A stretch of DNA of 64,000 nt. Origin: Micropterus salmoides. Lineage: Eukaryota > Chordata > Actinopteri > Centrarchiformes > Centrarchidae. The position numbers and the translations under genes are program-made. Location: positions 15,278,308 through 15,342,307 of the forward strand of contig NW_024040152.1 in NCBI RefSeq assembly GCF_014851395.1, written 5' to 3'. Position 1 is the first letter of the stretch; every line of letters starts with the position of its first letter. Below the pieces are notes generated by a model, which searched no databases, had not been told where the DNA came from, and saw only the letters and a list, made by a program, of their open reading frames with translations. This document shows positions 10,770 through 23,751 of the stretch, in pieces.

Positions 10770-11155
10770 AGCTGGAGCCAGGAGCTGGTTAGCTTAGTAT
10801 AGCATTTAAAGCCTGGAAACGGGGAAACAGCTAACCTAGCTCTGTCCGAAGGTAACAAAAAAATGCCAACCACCTCATAGATTCACACATTATAACTATT
10901 TCTTGGCCGGGACCTGTTGCCAGGCAACAAGCAGAGACTTGGACTACTATAACATGTTATTAAGTGGACTTGAGAGATGCCAGAAGACTGTATGGCCTTA
11001 TTTGTAGTCTTTATGCTAAGCTAAGCTAACCAGCTGTTGGCTCCAACTTCATATTTACCACAGAGACGTGAGAACGATATAACCTTCCCATTTAACTCTC
11101 AGTAAAAAGCAAATAAGTCTGTTTCCCTAAATGTCAATCTAGCCCTTTAACCCTA
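10770..11155 (+). repeat. Interspersed repeat, family R2, copy B (fuller)
   Basis: It begins near GAGCTGGTTAGCTTAGTATA, continues with CCTGGAAACGGGGAAACAGC, and ends with TAAGCTAAGCTAACCAGC and CTAAATGTCAATCTAGCCC. The pattern is that of a common percomorph non-autonomous element, as I recall. It carries a perfect RFX-type X-box palindrome at 10916-10928. Confidence 0.65.
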
Positions 11156-12530
11156 AAACTGCACTTGTGGGGACCAGCTTTTTGTCCCCAAATGGGGGTG
11201 GAGCCCCTGTAAAATGATTATGTACACAAATGTTTGTCCCTGTGAGTAATACAAGTGCACACCCACACAAAATTAATCACATTCCATGTTTGCACATGGT
11301 ATATAGACAATCTTGGGAGATGGGAGCAGAAGGCGGGAGCAGGGATGCAGGCAGGCAGGGGACGAAGGGGTGGATTGGAGTGGGACGCAGAGACTGAGAG
11401 AGGGAGTGAAGGGTTGAAGGTCTAATTAATGGAAATGTAGGTTATTAGTCTCCTGATGAGGACACTGGCAGAGAATTAATTAACAATTATAATTAGCAAG
11501 ATTGTTAGAGAGCAAAATGGTGTCAGCCAGCAAGATAAGGGTGAGCTAGTGTGCATATGTGTGTGTGTGTGTGTTGGAGGCTGTTTAAAAAAAAAAAACA
11601 GCTGTGCTAACATGCCCTATCTGACAATGATATATGTCATTTCAGCATTAGTCATGCAGAACTAGCAGCTGATTGGAAATGATAGGGGGCTTTCCTTCAC
11701 ACATAACGGCACCAGGCCTTTCTCTATCAAACTGCCATCGCTGTCCTATAAGAGCCAGAAAATGGGTGAGTCACGTTCTAGTTCTGTTGTCACAAATAAA
11801 GGAGGAAGATGTTCTCACAATGTAAGAGAAAGAGGGGGGTGGCAAAAAATATGAGCTGTAGACCATGCAACCCTCAGTAATCAGAGCATTGAAAATCAAA
11901 GCACATAAATGGCTCACAATGCTTCCCTTCTACGCGGTGTGATGAGTAAGCACTTGTGGCTGTAATGTGTCTGTATCAGTGTGCGTTTGCTTGCCTATCG
12001 GAGCATGCTTTACAGTGTTTGATCCCGGGCCATAAAATCGTGTTGGTGTGCAGCCAGCCAATGACACATAAAGGCTGTAAACCAAAAAGACGTACAAACA
12101 CAGATGCAGCCTGCAGGATTAAGAGCAGAGGGATAATTATATAAAACACAGATAGGAGTGAAGATAAAAGGAAATATATAGGTGACAGAAAAAAAAGAAA
12201 AATGAGGATATGATATCAGTGAAGAAGACACACCCCAAACCACATTCTGTTCTTGGCTATTACCATCTTTACAATAACCACTATTATATGGCAACACTGG
12301 AAGCTGTTGCTACCATTTCTGATCATGAGCACTTTCCATACCCCAGCCCCCCTCTTTTTTTTCTCTCTCAGTCTACAGATGGCTATCTTATTATTTCTGA
12401 CCATGGCTTAATGAAACAGAAAATTCTCCTCCGATGGAATCTTTTTTGGGGGAGCAATCAGCACTTCACCAATTACACGCATCCATTATCATCTAACGAG
12501 CGCTCACTCGCATCAGGCACTGGCTTGAAC

Positions 12531-12563
12531 CTGGCTGGCTGGCTGGCTGGCTGGCTGGCTTGC
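12531..12563 (+). repeat. (GGCT)n tandem repeat
   Basis: Seven or so GGCT units in a row, in intergenic DNA. Confidence 0.95.
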
Positions 12564-14364
12564 TTTCTTCTACAATGAAATTAAGGTAAATTGACTTGTC
12601 TAACTGTTGTTTGTGGAATCAGGGGAGAAGTGGTGTCTGAGGTAATCATATCTGCCTGTTAAATTTGTCTCTTCAGAACCAATTGGTTCTGTTTGCTTGT
12701 ATTGGTTTTCTGTTGGGGTGTGCTTCTATTTGCATTTTTTAATGAAGAGTGGTCTGCTGTGTTTTTGGAAGAGAGCAACATACTGCCACACCACTCAGAT
12801 GAGACATTTGGCAGGCGACTGGGGCCAATCAACATGGCCTACAAACTCTCAGTTCTAAAGCAAATAAGCCTGCTCTCCATATTTATTTTACTTCTGACCT
12901 GCCTCTCATTGCAACAACAAATACTGCTAAAATGGAAAACCACACGGACAAGTGAGGGAGTTGTGTAAATTAAATCAAATGGATTGTGGATCATGGATTT
13001 GGGTTTGTGGATAAGAGAGTGCTCTGCGGCCTGAGAATCTGAGGAAAAGGAATTTTAATCCATTTTGATCGGTTAAATGACAGGAATTTTGTTTTTGTCC
13101 CATGAGTCAATAACCCATTGCACACTTTCCCATTTTCTTTAGTGCTTCTCTCTTCTAGTATGTTGCTCTGGTATACAGCTTACCTCTCACTCTCTTTCAA
13201 ACCCAACACACTGTGCATACTTTACAATGTTGGGGGAAAATGGAAAGGTAAGTTTGATTGTATAACCTGGCACATTGTGCAAAGGGATATGGCTCATAAA
13301 TGTTTTTGATAAGTTTTAGGGAAACCTTCAATCTGCAATCACTTTTGTGCAGCCGAAATGAGCTGTGAACACATTGATGACATATTATCATGTTAGCCAA
13401 TAGTTGCCTCTTTACGTATCACTAACGGAGGAACTTTACCATTCATTTGGAGTGGTGTTTCTTGCCACCTGATAAATATAATTCCAATATTCACTTTCTT
13501 TTTATCTCTGTTTTTGTCTCCACTAACTTAATATCTGGCTTTTTGGCTGCTAAATGCTCCACCAGCTAGTTGCTAGTTGCTAGTGTCTGTCTGTTTGGTG
13601 CTGAGCAAGTAGCATACAGCTCACAGTATTTTTCACTGAAAACCGATGCCTGCTGCAACTGTAAACTAGGCTATTAGAGCAGTGAGAGTGAATGAACATT
13701 AAAGTTGAAGGCTGTAAAATCCAAAACAATGAGCTGAAAGACACTAAAACGCTCCATAGAGTTAAGGGGAACTGCAGATGGGGTAATTCTCTGTGGGTTC
13801 ATTACTAAGAATGACCCACCCTTTCACATTTAAGTAGTCATGTGATACATTATTATTATTAAAATATCGATTATTGCCATTTTTAACAAGTACCATATCA
13901 AAATGTCGCTATTAATATGTCTATTTTAAAAAAGAGCATAATTTGGTGGTATTTGTGCATTCACTTTTTTTTATCTAGATCAATAAAATATTTGTGTTCG
14001 CGGATCCTGCACCCACTGAGGCTGAGTTTGAGGCAACGAGAATAATGAGTTTGGGACTGTGGCCAAGCCAATACATCATCTACTAACATGAGCAAAACAG
14101 GCATGTGAGCTGAAAGTTGTGCAAAATACTAACAAGAACTCAAAGCCTCAGCTGTCGGCTGCAAGACCTTTCTTACTGCTATAGGAAGGAAGAAAAGGTT
14201 GTGAACAAAATGTGCTCAAGGGGAAGGATAAAAGCAGGAGGGCAGGAGATTCAGGGTAAGAGGGGCGATTTGATAATGAGACGAAGGGAGAACAAGGTAA
14301 TGTCTGAGGATATCTTAATCTTCATCCCAATTTTCTAGGATGAATTCCCTTTGGGTAGGTGGCA

Positions 14365-14367
14365 GTG

Positions 14368-14403
<36 letters not shown>
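14365..14403 (+). repeat. (CG)(CA)n microsatellite
   Basis: A short GCGCGC run passes directly into a CA run. Confidence 0.95.
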
Positions 14404-14405
<2 letters not shown>

Positions 14406-16024
14406 CAAACAAGGGTGTAGTATGAATAATTATTATGTCCTAGATGTGGTGGTAATGTTGCTTCAAACATATTGGCCGCAGCATCCATGAACTTGTGTTT
14501 CTGTTGATGTTACCGCCTTATCGTTAAGGACCATTAGCACATAAAGCTATTTTTTCCCCACTTTACATTCTGACAACAGGACAACAGAGACAACCAAATC
14601 CTTAAGCATCAAAATACTTAAAAGACATACAAATAGAGTACGCACAAGGGATACCTACATTGAAGCTGAAGTGATTACTACATTAATTGTTCAGTTGATC
14701 CACAGAAAATTTATCAGCAACTGTTTTGATAAAATATCACTTTCCATTGCTTTCGGAGTTTTATTAAACATATATTGGATATAATCGTTATTATATTACT
14801 ATTACAATTAACAGTAATTGTTAGTTACACCATTAGTCAACATCTTGATAATCTATAATCAATATTTAATGACATGTACTCCTTCGCTGGGGCAAGATGT
14901 GGTACCACCAGCTTCAAGCACCAGCACAAGCATATTGCAGTACATCAACAGAAACGGCGAGTCGCATAACTTGGGTTTAAACATCCACAGAGATCTGGTG
15001 AACCAAATTAAGAGGACAAATAAATTAAGGGGACAGATTTGCATTTAAAATGGTGTTTGTATTATTGTGTAAATGTATCTGTGTTCATTCCCATTACAAC
15101 TAGTAAAATAGCCAGAGATTGCTACAACTGCTGCTGCTTGGAATGATTAAAAAAAGCATGCTAACATAAAGACACACATGCAACGTACAGAAAAAAGACA
15201 CGTTTGAGCACGTATTCGCTCTCACACAAAAACACACAAACAAACAGTGCTAATATAAGCTGTTGTCGGTCAGTTAGCTCATTTGTCCCTGGTCGTGGCT
15301 CATGTGAAAATGAAAGAGGCGAGAAATTGGCCGTGTAGCTGGGGGGAAAAAAGCATGAGATGAAAGGGTGCTTGTGTATTTTTTCAACTTCAGAGATCAA
15401 GCCGATGAGTTGTAGAACCCTGCGGCACTGCACACATGATGAAAAAGAAACAGCGCTCTCCTTCCACATGTACTGTACGTGTGTGATCATAGTCTGTGCA
15501 GATATTTAGATAAAGAGATTTAGTTATTCCGTATGTTTCTACAAACATACATGTATACATGTTATATAAGACAAGATAGGTGTCAAAAGGGTAGTGAAAA
15601 AAAACAATAGAGAAATTATTGATAAAATGCAGTAGAAAGGGAAATCCACAGGGAGGACAGAACAATTTTAAGGAGGGCATAACCAGAGATAGAGTAGAGC
15701 AGAGAATAAATGAAATGACAGTCAGTCAGAGGAAATGGAATTGAGCAAAAATCTAAACAGGGAGACGAAGGGAACTTGGCAGAGAAAGATGGAGGGTGAG
15801 AGGTACGGGAGCGTAAGGGCCACTGCACTGCATAGCAAGAGACAACGCTAATGTCGCTAGAGAGAGAGAGAGACAAAGACAGAAAGAGAGTGAGTGTTAA
15901 GCCCTGCACCACAGACATGCGTTACAAATCCCCTGGGACCCGGTGGCAGATCAGTACAGGATCAATCTGCTGCACCTCAGCAGGGACGCAGCACACTCCT
16001 TCCATTCCCACACACCGTTCATGA

Positions 16025-16030
16025 GTGTGT

Positions 16031-16077
<47 letters not shown>

Positions 16078-16131
16078 ACTGTACTGTATGTGTGTCACTG
16101 TACTGTATGTGTGTCACTGTACTGTATGTGT
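16025..16131 (+). repeat. (TG)n microsatellite plus a 19-bp tandem repeat
   Basis: About 50 bases of TG repeat are followed by three copies of a 19-bp unit (GTGTGTCACTGTACTGTAT). The unit probably grew out of the microsatellite edge. Confidence 0.93.
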
Positions 16132-19100
16132 GTAAATGCCCGTGCATATGTGTGAACATGGAACAGAAGTGACTGAGGACTGGGACCTGCTGCAGCAGGG
16201 AGGGAGAAGGGAGATGGAGGGAGAGAGAATGGAGCAAGCAGGAGAAGGCAGGAGTTTAACAGAGACAGATAGCTGTGTATGGTGCAGATATTTTATCAAC
16301 TAACCAATCCAGATCATACATATTTTGCTACTTTACTAAAAAACATAGTTGGGCAGCATTCACTAGATATAATGTATATTTAATCAAATAAATATTGTAT
16401 TCCTGGATTTGATATTGATAAAAATGCTCAAACAACTACATCACTGCTGGCATCTAACTGTACCCAGCTCTAAGATAAATGACAGAACACAAAGTGAGCG
16501 ATAGAAATCTCACATGGGAGATCAAGAAGCAGTTTATCCCCTCCACAGTCCCTTAACAGCCATTAGAGAGAAAAGCATAACACTGACCTCAGATCAGTGC
16601 TTCGGGACACCATGATCTAACTGCCTGTAACTCAATCTTATTAGAGCGTTAAGTCATTACTGCATGTACACACAGAGGCCTCACAATGCAATTAGCCATT
16701 AGCCCATCACACTGACAAAGCATGGCTAATTAGCAGATCGCAGGCGCACGGGGAGCGGAACAAAACATATTTAATATCCCCATCAACACTCTTGCAGAAT
16801 ATCATGTGTCAGGTACTGTTTAGATGTTTTGTCATGCTTGGTTGAGTATAGAGGCAGGACAGTGACTTAAAAATTTGCCATCAAAAATAAAATTGGCACT
16901 GAAAACAAAGCCGGGACTGAAAAGGGAAACATTGGCATTGAAACATTTGAAAAAAAAGTTAATTTCACTGTCAGTGTTTTGCCTGGAGAGGAAGGATCTG
17001 AGGGGAGGGGGCAAGGAGAGCGTGATTTACATTTACTGCGGTCAGTGTGATTGTGCCGGAGTTTTTCAGAGTGGCGCACTGCAACGCCTTTATCATTGAA
17101 GCAAACTTTTTTTTTTCAAAGTAGTATGTTGTTAGGTAACCACCAAATCACCTGTTCTTAGCCTAACTGTGATTTTGCTGTGAATGAAAACTCAATCTGA
17201 ATAAAAAAAATATCAAAATAAATGAAATAATTTTTAATGCCTGTGTTTTTCAGGGATATGTGTTTCAGTGCCAAAACAACTTTTTCCAATACAAATGTTT
17301 AAATGCCAAACTTTACTTTCGAGGCCAAATTCACTGTATTCACACACAAAGTCACTGTCCTTACTCTACAGTTGAGCAGCATTTTAAAGAAACAAGTTGT
17401 ATCTGTGAATACATATTAAAATAGCTTTGAGAGCCAGATAAGAGATTTTCCACAAAGGACGATGAGAGTTAAAACTATTTAAAATTCAGTTTCATATATC
17501 TTTCTGTGTTTGCAAGCCTATTTGACTCTATTTATTTTTGTTATAATGAATTCTGGTCATGAAGGTTAAAACCCCCCGCAACAAAACAAAAGAACAAAAG
17601 GCTATCAATGCAAATATCATTCAACATGGGTCTATGGATGACATCCCAGAAAGCCGCATCAGGGTCAGGTCTGTTTAAAATTCTGTTCTGATCAGCAAAA
17701 ACACATCTGTTTGTTGTACTAGAAAATAGAGCTGGTCAGGTGGCGCTGACTTGGCCGCTGTTGGCAGAGGTTGAGAGTTGAGCCAGAGTGTTAGGTGTGT
17801 TGCTCTCTTTGAGGGGGAAAGAAGTGGATTATGTTAGGTCAGCTCTGGCCAGATCAAAGCAAAAGTCTGACAAGAACCGAGAAACCTCTGAGAAATATAT
17901 GCAAGCAAGCATGCGCGTGTACGCACACATATACACATACACAAATACGCACACACACACTTGGCAGAGGACTGCCTGTCAGAATGCCAGAGAAACTACT
18001 CTTTGAGCTCTTCATAAATTTACTTTGAAGGAGTTTTGACTGGGTAATAGCTTGTATGGAAAATACAGAGAAAACACACACACACGCGCGCGCGCGTAGA
18101 CACACACAAATTGCACAACCACAATCTCAAAGCCCCTTCTTTATAATTGCAACTGTGACAACAGAATTGGAAGGAAACACAGCACCACTGGCATTAATTA
18201 AAGAGAATCATATTTTATGAAGCAATTCTCAGGAAGTAAGTGCAGCACTGACCCTCCAGCCCCACCCCAGACAGACAATGTCAAATAAACTAACACATTT
18301 AAATTAGGGCATAGACCAGACCAGTCTGGGCTAGGAGCAACATCACCCTACTAGCAACACGCCTTAGCAACCCGTAAGTAGGCCTATAGTGTTGGCGAGG
18401 TTACTAGAGCAGAACTGGGCCATGTACAATGCTGAAAACACGCACACACTGGTTTCTGTGGGTATATGTGCCCTGTCACTGTGGTAGGATAAGCTTTTCA
18501 TGGTGCAACATGCAGACCCTAAACCTGGTGAGTACAACGTGTGGCACTCCTGTATTTCCTTGATATAATTCATGGCCAATGCAGCCAATGAAGACCCTGT
18601 TTGAATTCTGGAGCACCACACATTTTGCCTCCCAGGTAAGGGGCCAATAGAGAGAGGGGTTGAGCCTGAGGCTGCACCAGGATCTCTTACAAACTCAGGC
18701 ACGAGACTAGCCTGGAGCATACTGCGCTAGGCTGGACTGGATTGTTCAATGCATAAAATTTAACCAGACAGTAAATCCAATAAATCAAAGCAGATTAGGA
18801 CAACAAGGTAAATCAAAAGAGGAGCAAGTCAACAAAATAAAACAAACTGAACCCGACTACTCTAAACACCAAGTGATGGATCAGAAAAGGCAGGACAGTG
18901 CAAAGCACAGCGCAGGACTATACATCAAACCCAAGAGACAGATATCTCAGAACAAGCAAGACAGTCGTGAATGTACTTAACTTCCTCGGGTAACCAAATC
19001 TCTGAACAAAATTTTATACAAACGACTCAAGAAGATTCTAGAAATTAGAGTAGCTAGAGTGTGTGTGTGTATGGTGCGCATTGTGTGTGAGTGTTTGCAA

Positions 19101-20300
19101 GGCCACACATGTGCCTGTGTGGGATGATCAGACTACTTGAGGCGATGCTATAGATTGCAGCTTCGTGAGGGTAGAGGAAGATGAGGATCATTGGCTGAGT
19201 GATGTGCGCATTGTGTGATAAATATGCATGCACAGCAAGTGTGTGTGTATGTGTTTTTCAGAAATATCAAGAGTAGAAAAACAGGGAAGGAGAGCTCTAC
19301 AGATTCATGCTGCAGTGGGGTTTTACACATGATTATTGCACATGCAATACACATACACAGCATGTACCCTCTGAACATAAAAAGCACAGAAATACACAAG
19401 TATAGACACACTTATGCCTTGACTGGTTTGAGGCCATTAGTGATATGAAGTTTTTGGGATAACATGCACTGCAGCACAAACAGGTACTTTAAAGATTAGG
19501 TGATCAACAGGATACCAACACTTTATCATAGCCACTTCCAGCCAAACCAGTCCAGTCTAGATCAGCATAGCCAACAGACACGTCACAACCATGTTGCCCC
19601 TCAGCACTCATCCAAAGTGAGCTTTTAAATTTTACGGTCGGGACTGAGCAGAGGGGAGCATAGCATAGATCTTTGACCAGTGCATTGGGGAAAGTGAAGG
19701 ACATTATACTATATTACCCAGCAGGCACCAGGTGGTGGCGGTGCAGAGGACACCATGGCAACGCCATGAAAATGCCATGGCAACACCATAGCAACTGTGG
19801 CCTCATTTGCTCGCTGGTGGTGTGGTACAGCCCAGACTTGCTACAGTGGCATGGTCGTCAGATACACACTTCAGTCACATCAGTAATAGTAACATTGTTC
19901 ATTAATTATTTCATCAATCAATTAATTGATCATCATCATCAACAATCAGTCAAAAGGAGCAAGAACACAGTATCTACTGGTCTCTGTTTTTTGCTAAGTG
20001 AGAGACAGACAGAGGAATGAGCTGATTTTAAAAAGGAAGTGATCAAAGGAAAAGAAGCAAAGGTCAATGGATGGGTTAATTAACAAAGGGATGTGATCAC
20101 CATATGATAAAACTTTAAAAGAGGAGAGGTGGAGAATGTTCATAGCTTGTTAATGAAAACCAGGAGAAAGTGCGGAGGAGAGCGGGAGAAAGCAAAAGAG
20201 ACAGCAGACTGTGCGAGAAACATACTGATGTGTAAAAGCAGTGAGTGTCGAAAAGTAATGTTAGGTAGTACGAGAGGAGTGACAGACTGATAGCTATAGT
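16132..20300. other. Intergenic region, no gene recognised
   Basis: It includes an AT-rich, homeobox-site-like stretch at 16560-16760 and a CA/CG repeat at 18078-18110. At 19730-19800 the motif CCATGGCAAC and close variants recur. No exon could be read on either strand. Confidence 0.5.
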
Positions 20301-20483
20301 AGATACAGATGAATAGAGTTTAGACTTTTACTTGTCTTTTTTGTCACAGGCACTAATGTCTTCACAGTCATATAGGAGGAATCGAAATTCGAAAAATGAT
20401 TTCAGTGTCTAGAATCGCTACAAAGCTAAAACATTTAAAACTATTTCATCTAACACTTCCTCCAAATATACCAAACTTAACTA

Positions 20484-20515
<32 letters not shown>

Positions 20516-23500
20516 ATATTTATTTGTACATATATATTTCTTTATAGATAAATGATAGAATTCAAATGATAATTGAATACAATAAAATATCTCAGTTAAA
20601 TCACAGTATAACATGGTACATTCTCAAAAACATAGTATATTTTAATATATTCTTTTTTTCTCAGCATAAAATAAAACAAACAAAACGAAATAACCATAGG
20701 GTTTTTAAGAGTCACTTCTGTTCATGCAGTCACAGACTTAAGTATTAGCGCCTCAATAGAAGTCAATAATGCTTAATGACATACCAGGTTTAAGCCCTGT
20801 TGATTGGTTGAAAATAACCGTATTGTACTACACAGGAAGCAGTCAAACTGTTGCTGTGGTTTCCACAGTTGGGGTGCAGAGTAGAGCGAGCTAACTACCT
20901 CAGTGAAAGGTGGCTGCCCTGGGTCCTAAGCATTTGCTACAATTGAACTACACAACCCCCCCATCACAAATCTTTGAGATTTCATTCCGCTAAACATGCA
21001 ATGATTCTGGGGCTTTCCAACGGATGAGAAACGACAAAAGCGTTCCTCTAACAAAGACAGATTCTTTCAAAAAATTGCCCCACGCAGACCTACAAAAAAG
21101 CAGTCCATGAGCAGATAAAAGGTACAGTCTGCCCTCGTTGAAAGGCAAAGCAGTTAAAAGGGGAATTGTGAAGGTCGACTAACCCTTCGATCTGTGACGA
21201 CATGCACAAACACAACGCAGTCCCTCACATAGCAGGTCAACCCCATCCCCCCACCCCCCCTTTTAGCCATTATCAACAGCATCCAAAAAGCTACAAAGTC
21301 TAAAAGTAGTTGTTCTTTTACTACATCATGTCAAAGCTACATTCAACTACAATAGAAGAAGAGCTGGGCTGTGGCTGGTCTTAGTGTGAGAAATGAGGTG
21401 GATATGTTGACCTTGTGAAAATGGATTGTATGCATTGCAATGTTGGCAACACTGGCACAATTAACACAGTAGATGGCTTTTGGCACAGCTCACAGAAGGT
21501 ACAATGCTACTCTGTTGAACACATAGCATTTTGCAGTCATACTGGTCAGCCAGAGCCAGGTGCTGTGGGCTTTAACTCATTTATTACAATCACATTTGAC
21601 CAAATTAGATGAAGCATATCCTCCCAATATAAAAATCATTGAGGATGTGGAACATCTGACTCTGGCTGAAACAAATCATCTCATTTCAAACTAGAAGAAA
21701 AACAATTACAATGTCTCAGATGCAAACAGATGTGCCATTGCATCCTTGTCACATTGAAGGTGGGAATATTGCTCAAAGTCAAACAGTCATCTGATAATCT
21801 TAATAACAGGAGTTATTACTGACTGCATTCAGTGAAGTCTCAGCTATTGTGTATGCACCTCAAATTGGAACTCAAAACATTCACAGTATATCGTTCAGTC
21901 TTATTTGCCAAAAGGAAATAGTCAAAGTACAACATCATTTCCTCAGCACAAGTATCTGTGGTACTTTGTTATGTGAACCTTGATTACAGTGAATTGTATT
22001 GTCCATAATAGCAACATGAGTTAACATCAAGTGAATAGTTTTCCCACATATTTCAGCTAAATATGTTACCTGTAGATTGTGCAGTTACAACTGTGGCACG
22101 CATGTTTGAAAAGAATTGTGCTTCATTTAATCCATCATCTACAAACTCTACCAAGGTACAGTAGTGTAATAAAATAATATCCTAAGAGAGCTTTTATAAT
22201 ACACTGCACTTGGTTTCAACTCCCCTCACTTCCTCTGAATAAATCCTGACTGGCCACTTTCATAAAAATAATAAAGTTCATAGCTGCGCGCCCCTTGCTC
22301 TGCATCATGTAGCTACAATTATTAAACTCACCAGAAGCCTCCTGCAAAATTATCTCCAACACTTATTTGAATATTATGCAGCCATCTAGTGCCAATTACA
22401 GATATTGCACGAATCATTCCCTTGATCCACTTTCATGATGGTGAATTATGCATTGTTCATATGTGGAAAAGAAAAGATGGGGTTTTATCTATGAAAAGAA
22501 ATTACTTGAAAACCAATCTTGCTTAAAAGCTCTTGAATGGAAATTTAGCACTGCTATTGAATCATTCCTACTTCCAACACTAGCCACATCCAGCCTCCTC
22601 TTTATTAAAACACTAACACAGTGAGAGAAATATATTGATAGAATAAAAAAGAGGGTATGGGGAGAAAAGTCTGAGTAAGAAAGAAACCAAAAGACAGACA
22701 TAAAAGAAAATCTGCTACATGTCTTTTTTGTTCTTATTGTTATTTCTCTTTTAAAGTTCAGTTTGTTGTTCAAATACTTTTTGATATTCAACTGTGTTCG
22801 AGCTCTGGTTGGACCAGAGGTGACATGACAAGCTCCAACAGGGAAGAGGAGAAGTGGTTTCTGTTCAATCTGATTGGTTAAAAGGATTTCTAGTAAAACA
22901 TGACATCACATAAATGGTCCTGGGGTAGAGCTAGATGGGTCTGATGGTGTCATGAGGTCACTGTGGGCAAATAAATAGCACTGTCCTCATTGCCCAGTGA
23001 AAGGTGATCAGACAGAGTACATGAGAGAGCTGACTGCATTGCTTTTCATATCAACGGATTTACAAAAGAGAAGAAGAGGGGGAAGTCTCTCCAACACCAA
23101 GAAGCAGTCCACCAATCCAGTTAAAAAGCCAGCAGCCAGAGAGGACAGGGAACCAGAGTCTATTGACCAAACACTGGTAGAGGGTGGGTCTCTCCACATC
23201 CCACCGAGGTGCGTTCTCAAAGCCAGAGGGAGGGAGACGTTTTGAGCATAAATCTGTGTGTGTCTGTGTGCTCGTGCATGTGTGTGTTTGTGTGTACAAA
23301 TATGACATCATTACTCACAGGTTGGAGACTACTCTTATCCACTGTTGTGACTCGGGGAGGGGAGGAGAACCGAAGATGACATCACAAAGCTCATTTCTGA
23401 GCGGAGAAGAAGTTCAGGAGCTGCAGTCCCCAGTGATGCAGGCTCGCCTTCACTCTCATCATCATGGGAACCATCCAAACGGATGTAGCTCACCCTGGTG

Positions 23501-23751
23501 TGGCGTCTCACTGTTGCCTTCACTAGAACGCGTACAATGGAGCAGGTGGCGGTGTTGGTCTCACACAGAGTAGTGTTCGCAGTAGAACTACTGTCCATAT
23601 TAGTTCCCGCAGTGATGGTCGCTAATTGATTACCTATGGTCACCAAGGCAGCCGTATCTCTGGTGTCATCCCTGGGTCCAGCTGCCATGGCACCACGGTT
23701 CTCAAAAGCAGTGGTGCTCGCTCCCACGTCTCCCTCTCTCTTCTCCCCCTG
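20301..23751 (-). other. Probable grin2d 3' UTR and downstream flank
   Basis: The interval follows the grin2d stop on the sense strand. Candidate AATAAA signals (TTTATT on the plus strand) occur near 22599, 21577 and 20518; none can be chosen without transcript data. An AT/TATG repeat lies at about 20481-20540. The first 417 bases after the stop are open in the grin2d frame. Confidence 0.4.
23335..23751 (-). other. Open in-frame extension after the grin2d stop codon (138 codons)
   Basis: After TGA (23754-23752) the same frame continues without a stop to 23335-23337. The stop is followed by C. The translated text is mixed in composition (for example RRHTRVSYIRLDGSHDDESE) and not repetitive, unlike the tail before it. 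Other frames nearby also have stretches of similar length, so chance or GC content may explain it. Confidence 0.3.

Larger units (their letters stand above)
10381..16020. other. Intergenic region, no gene recognised
   Basis: It holds repeat R2 copy B (10770-11155), a GGCT repeat (12531-12563), a CG/CA repeat (14365-14403), an AT-rich TAATTA-bearing stretch (about 11400-11530) and a GA-rich part (15600-15900). Open stretches here lack family signatures. Confidence 0.5.

Noticed and set aside
19720..19800. Repeated CCATGGCAAC motif as an RFX cluster
   Set aside because: Only half-sites and imperfect copies are seen; it looks like a local tandem duplication.
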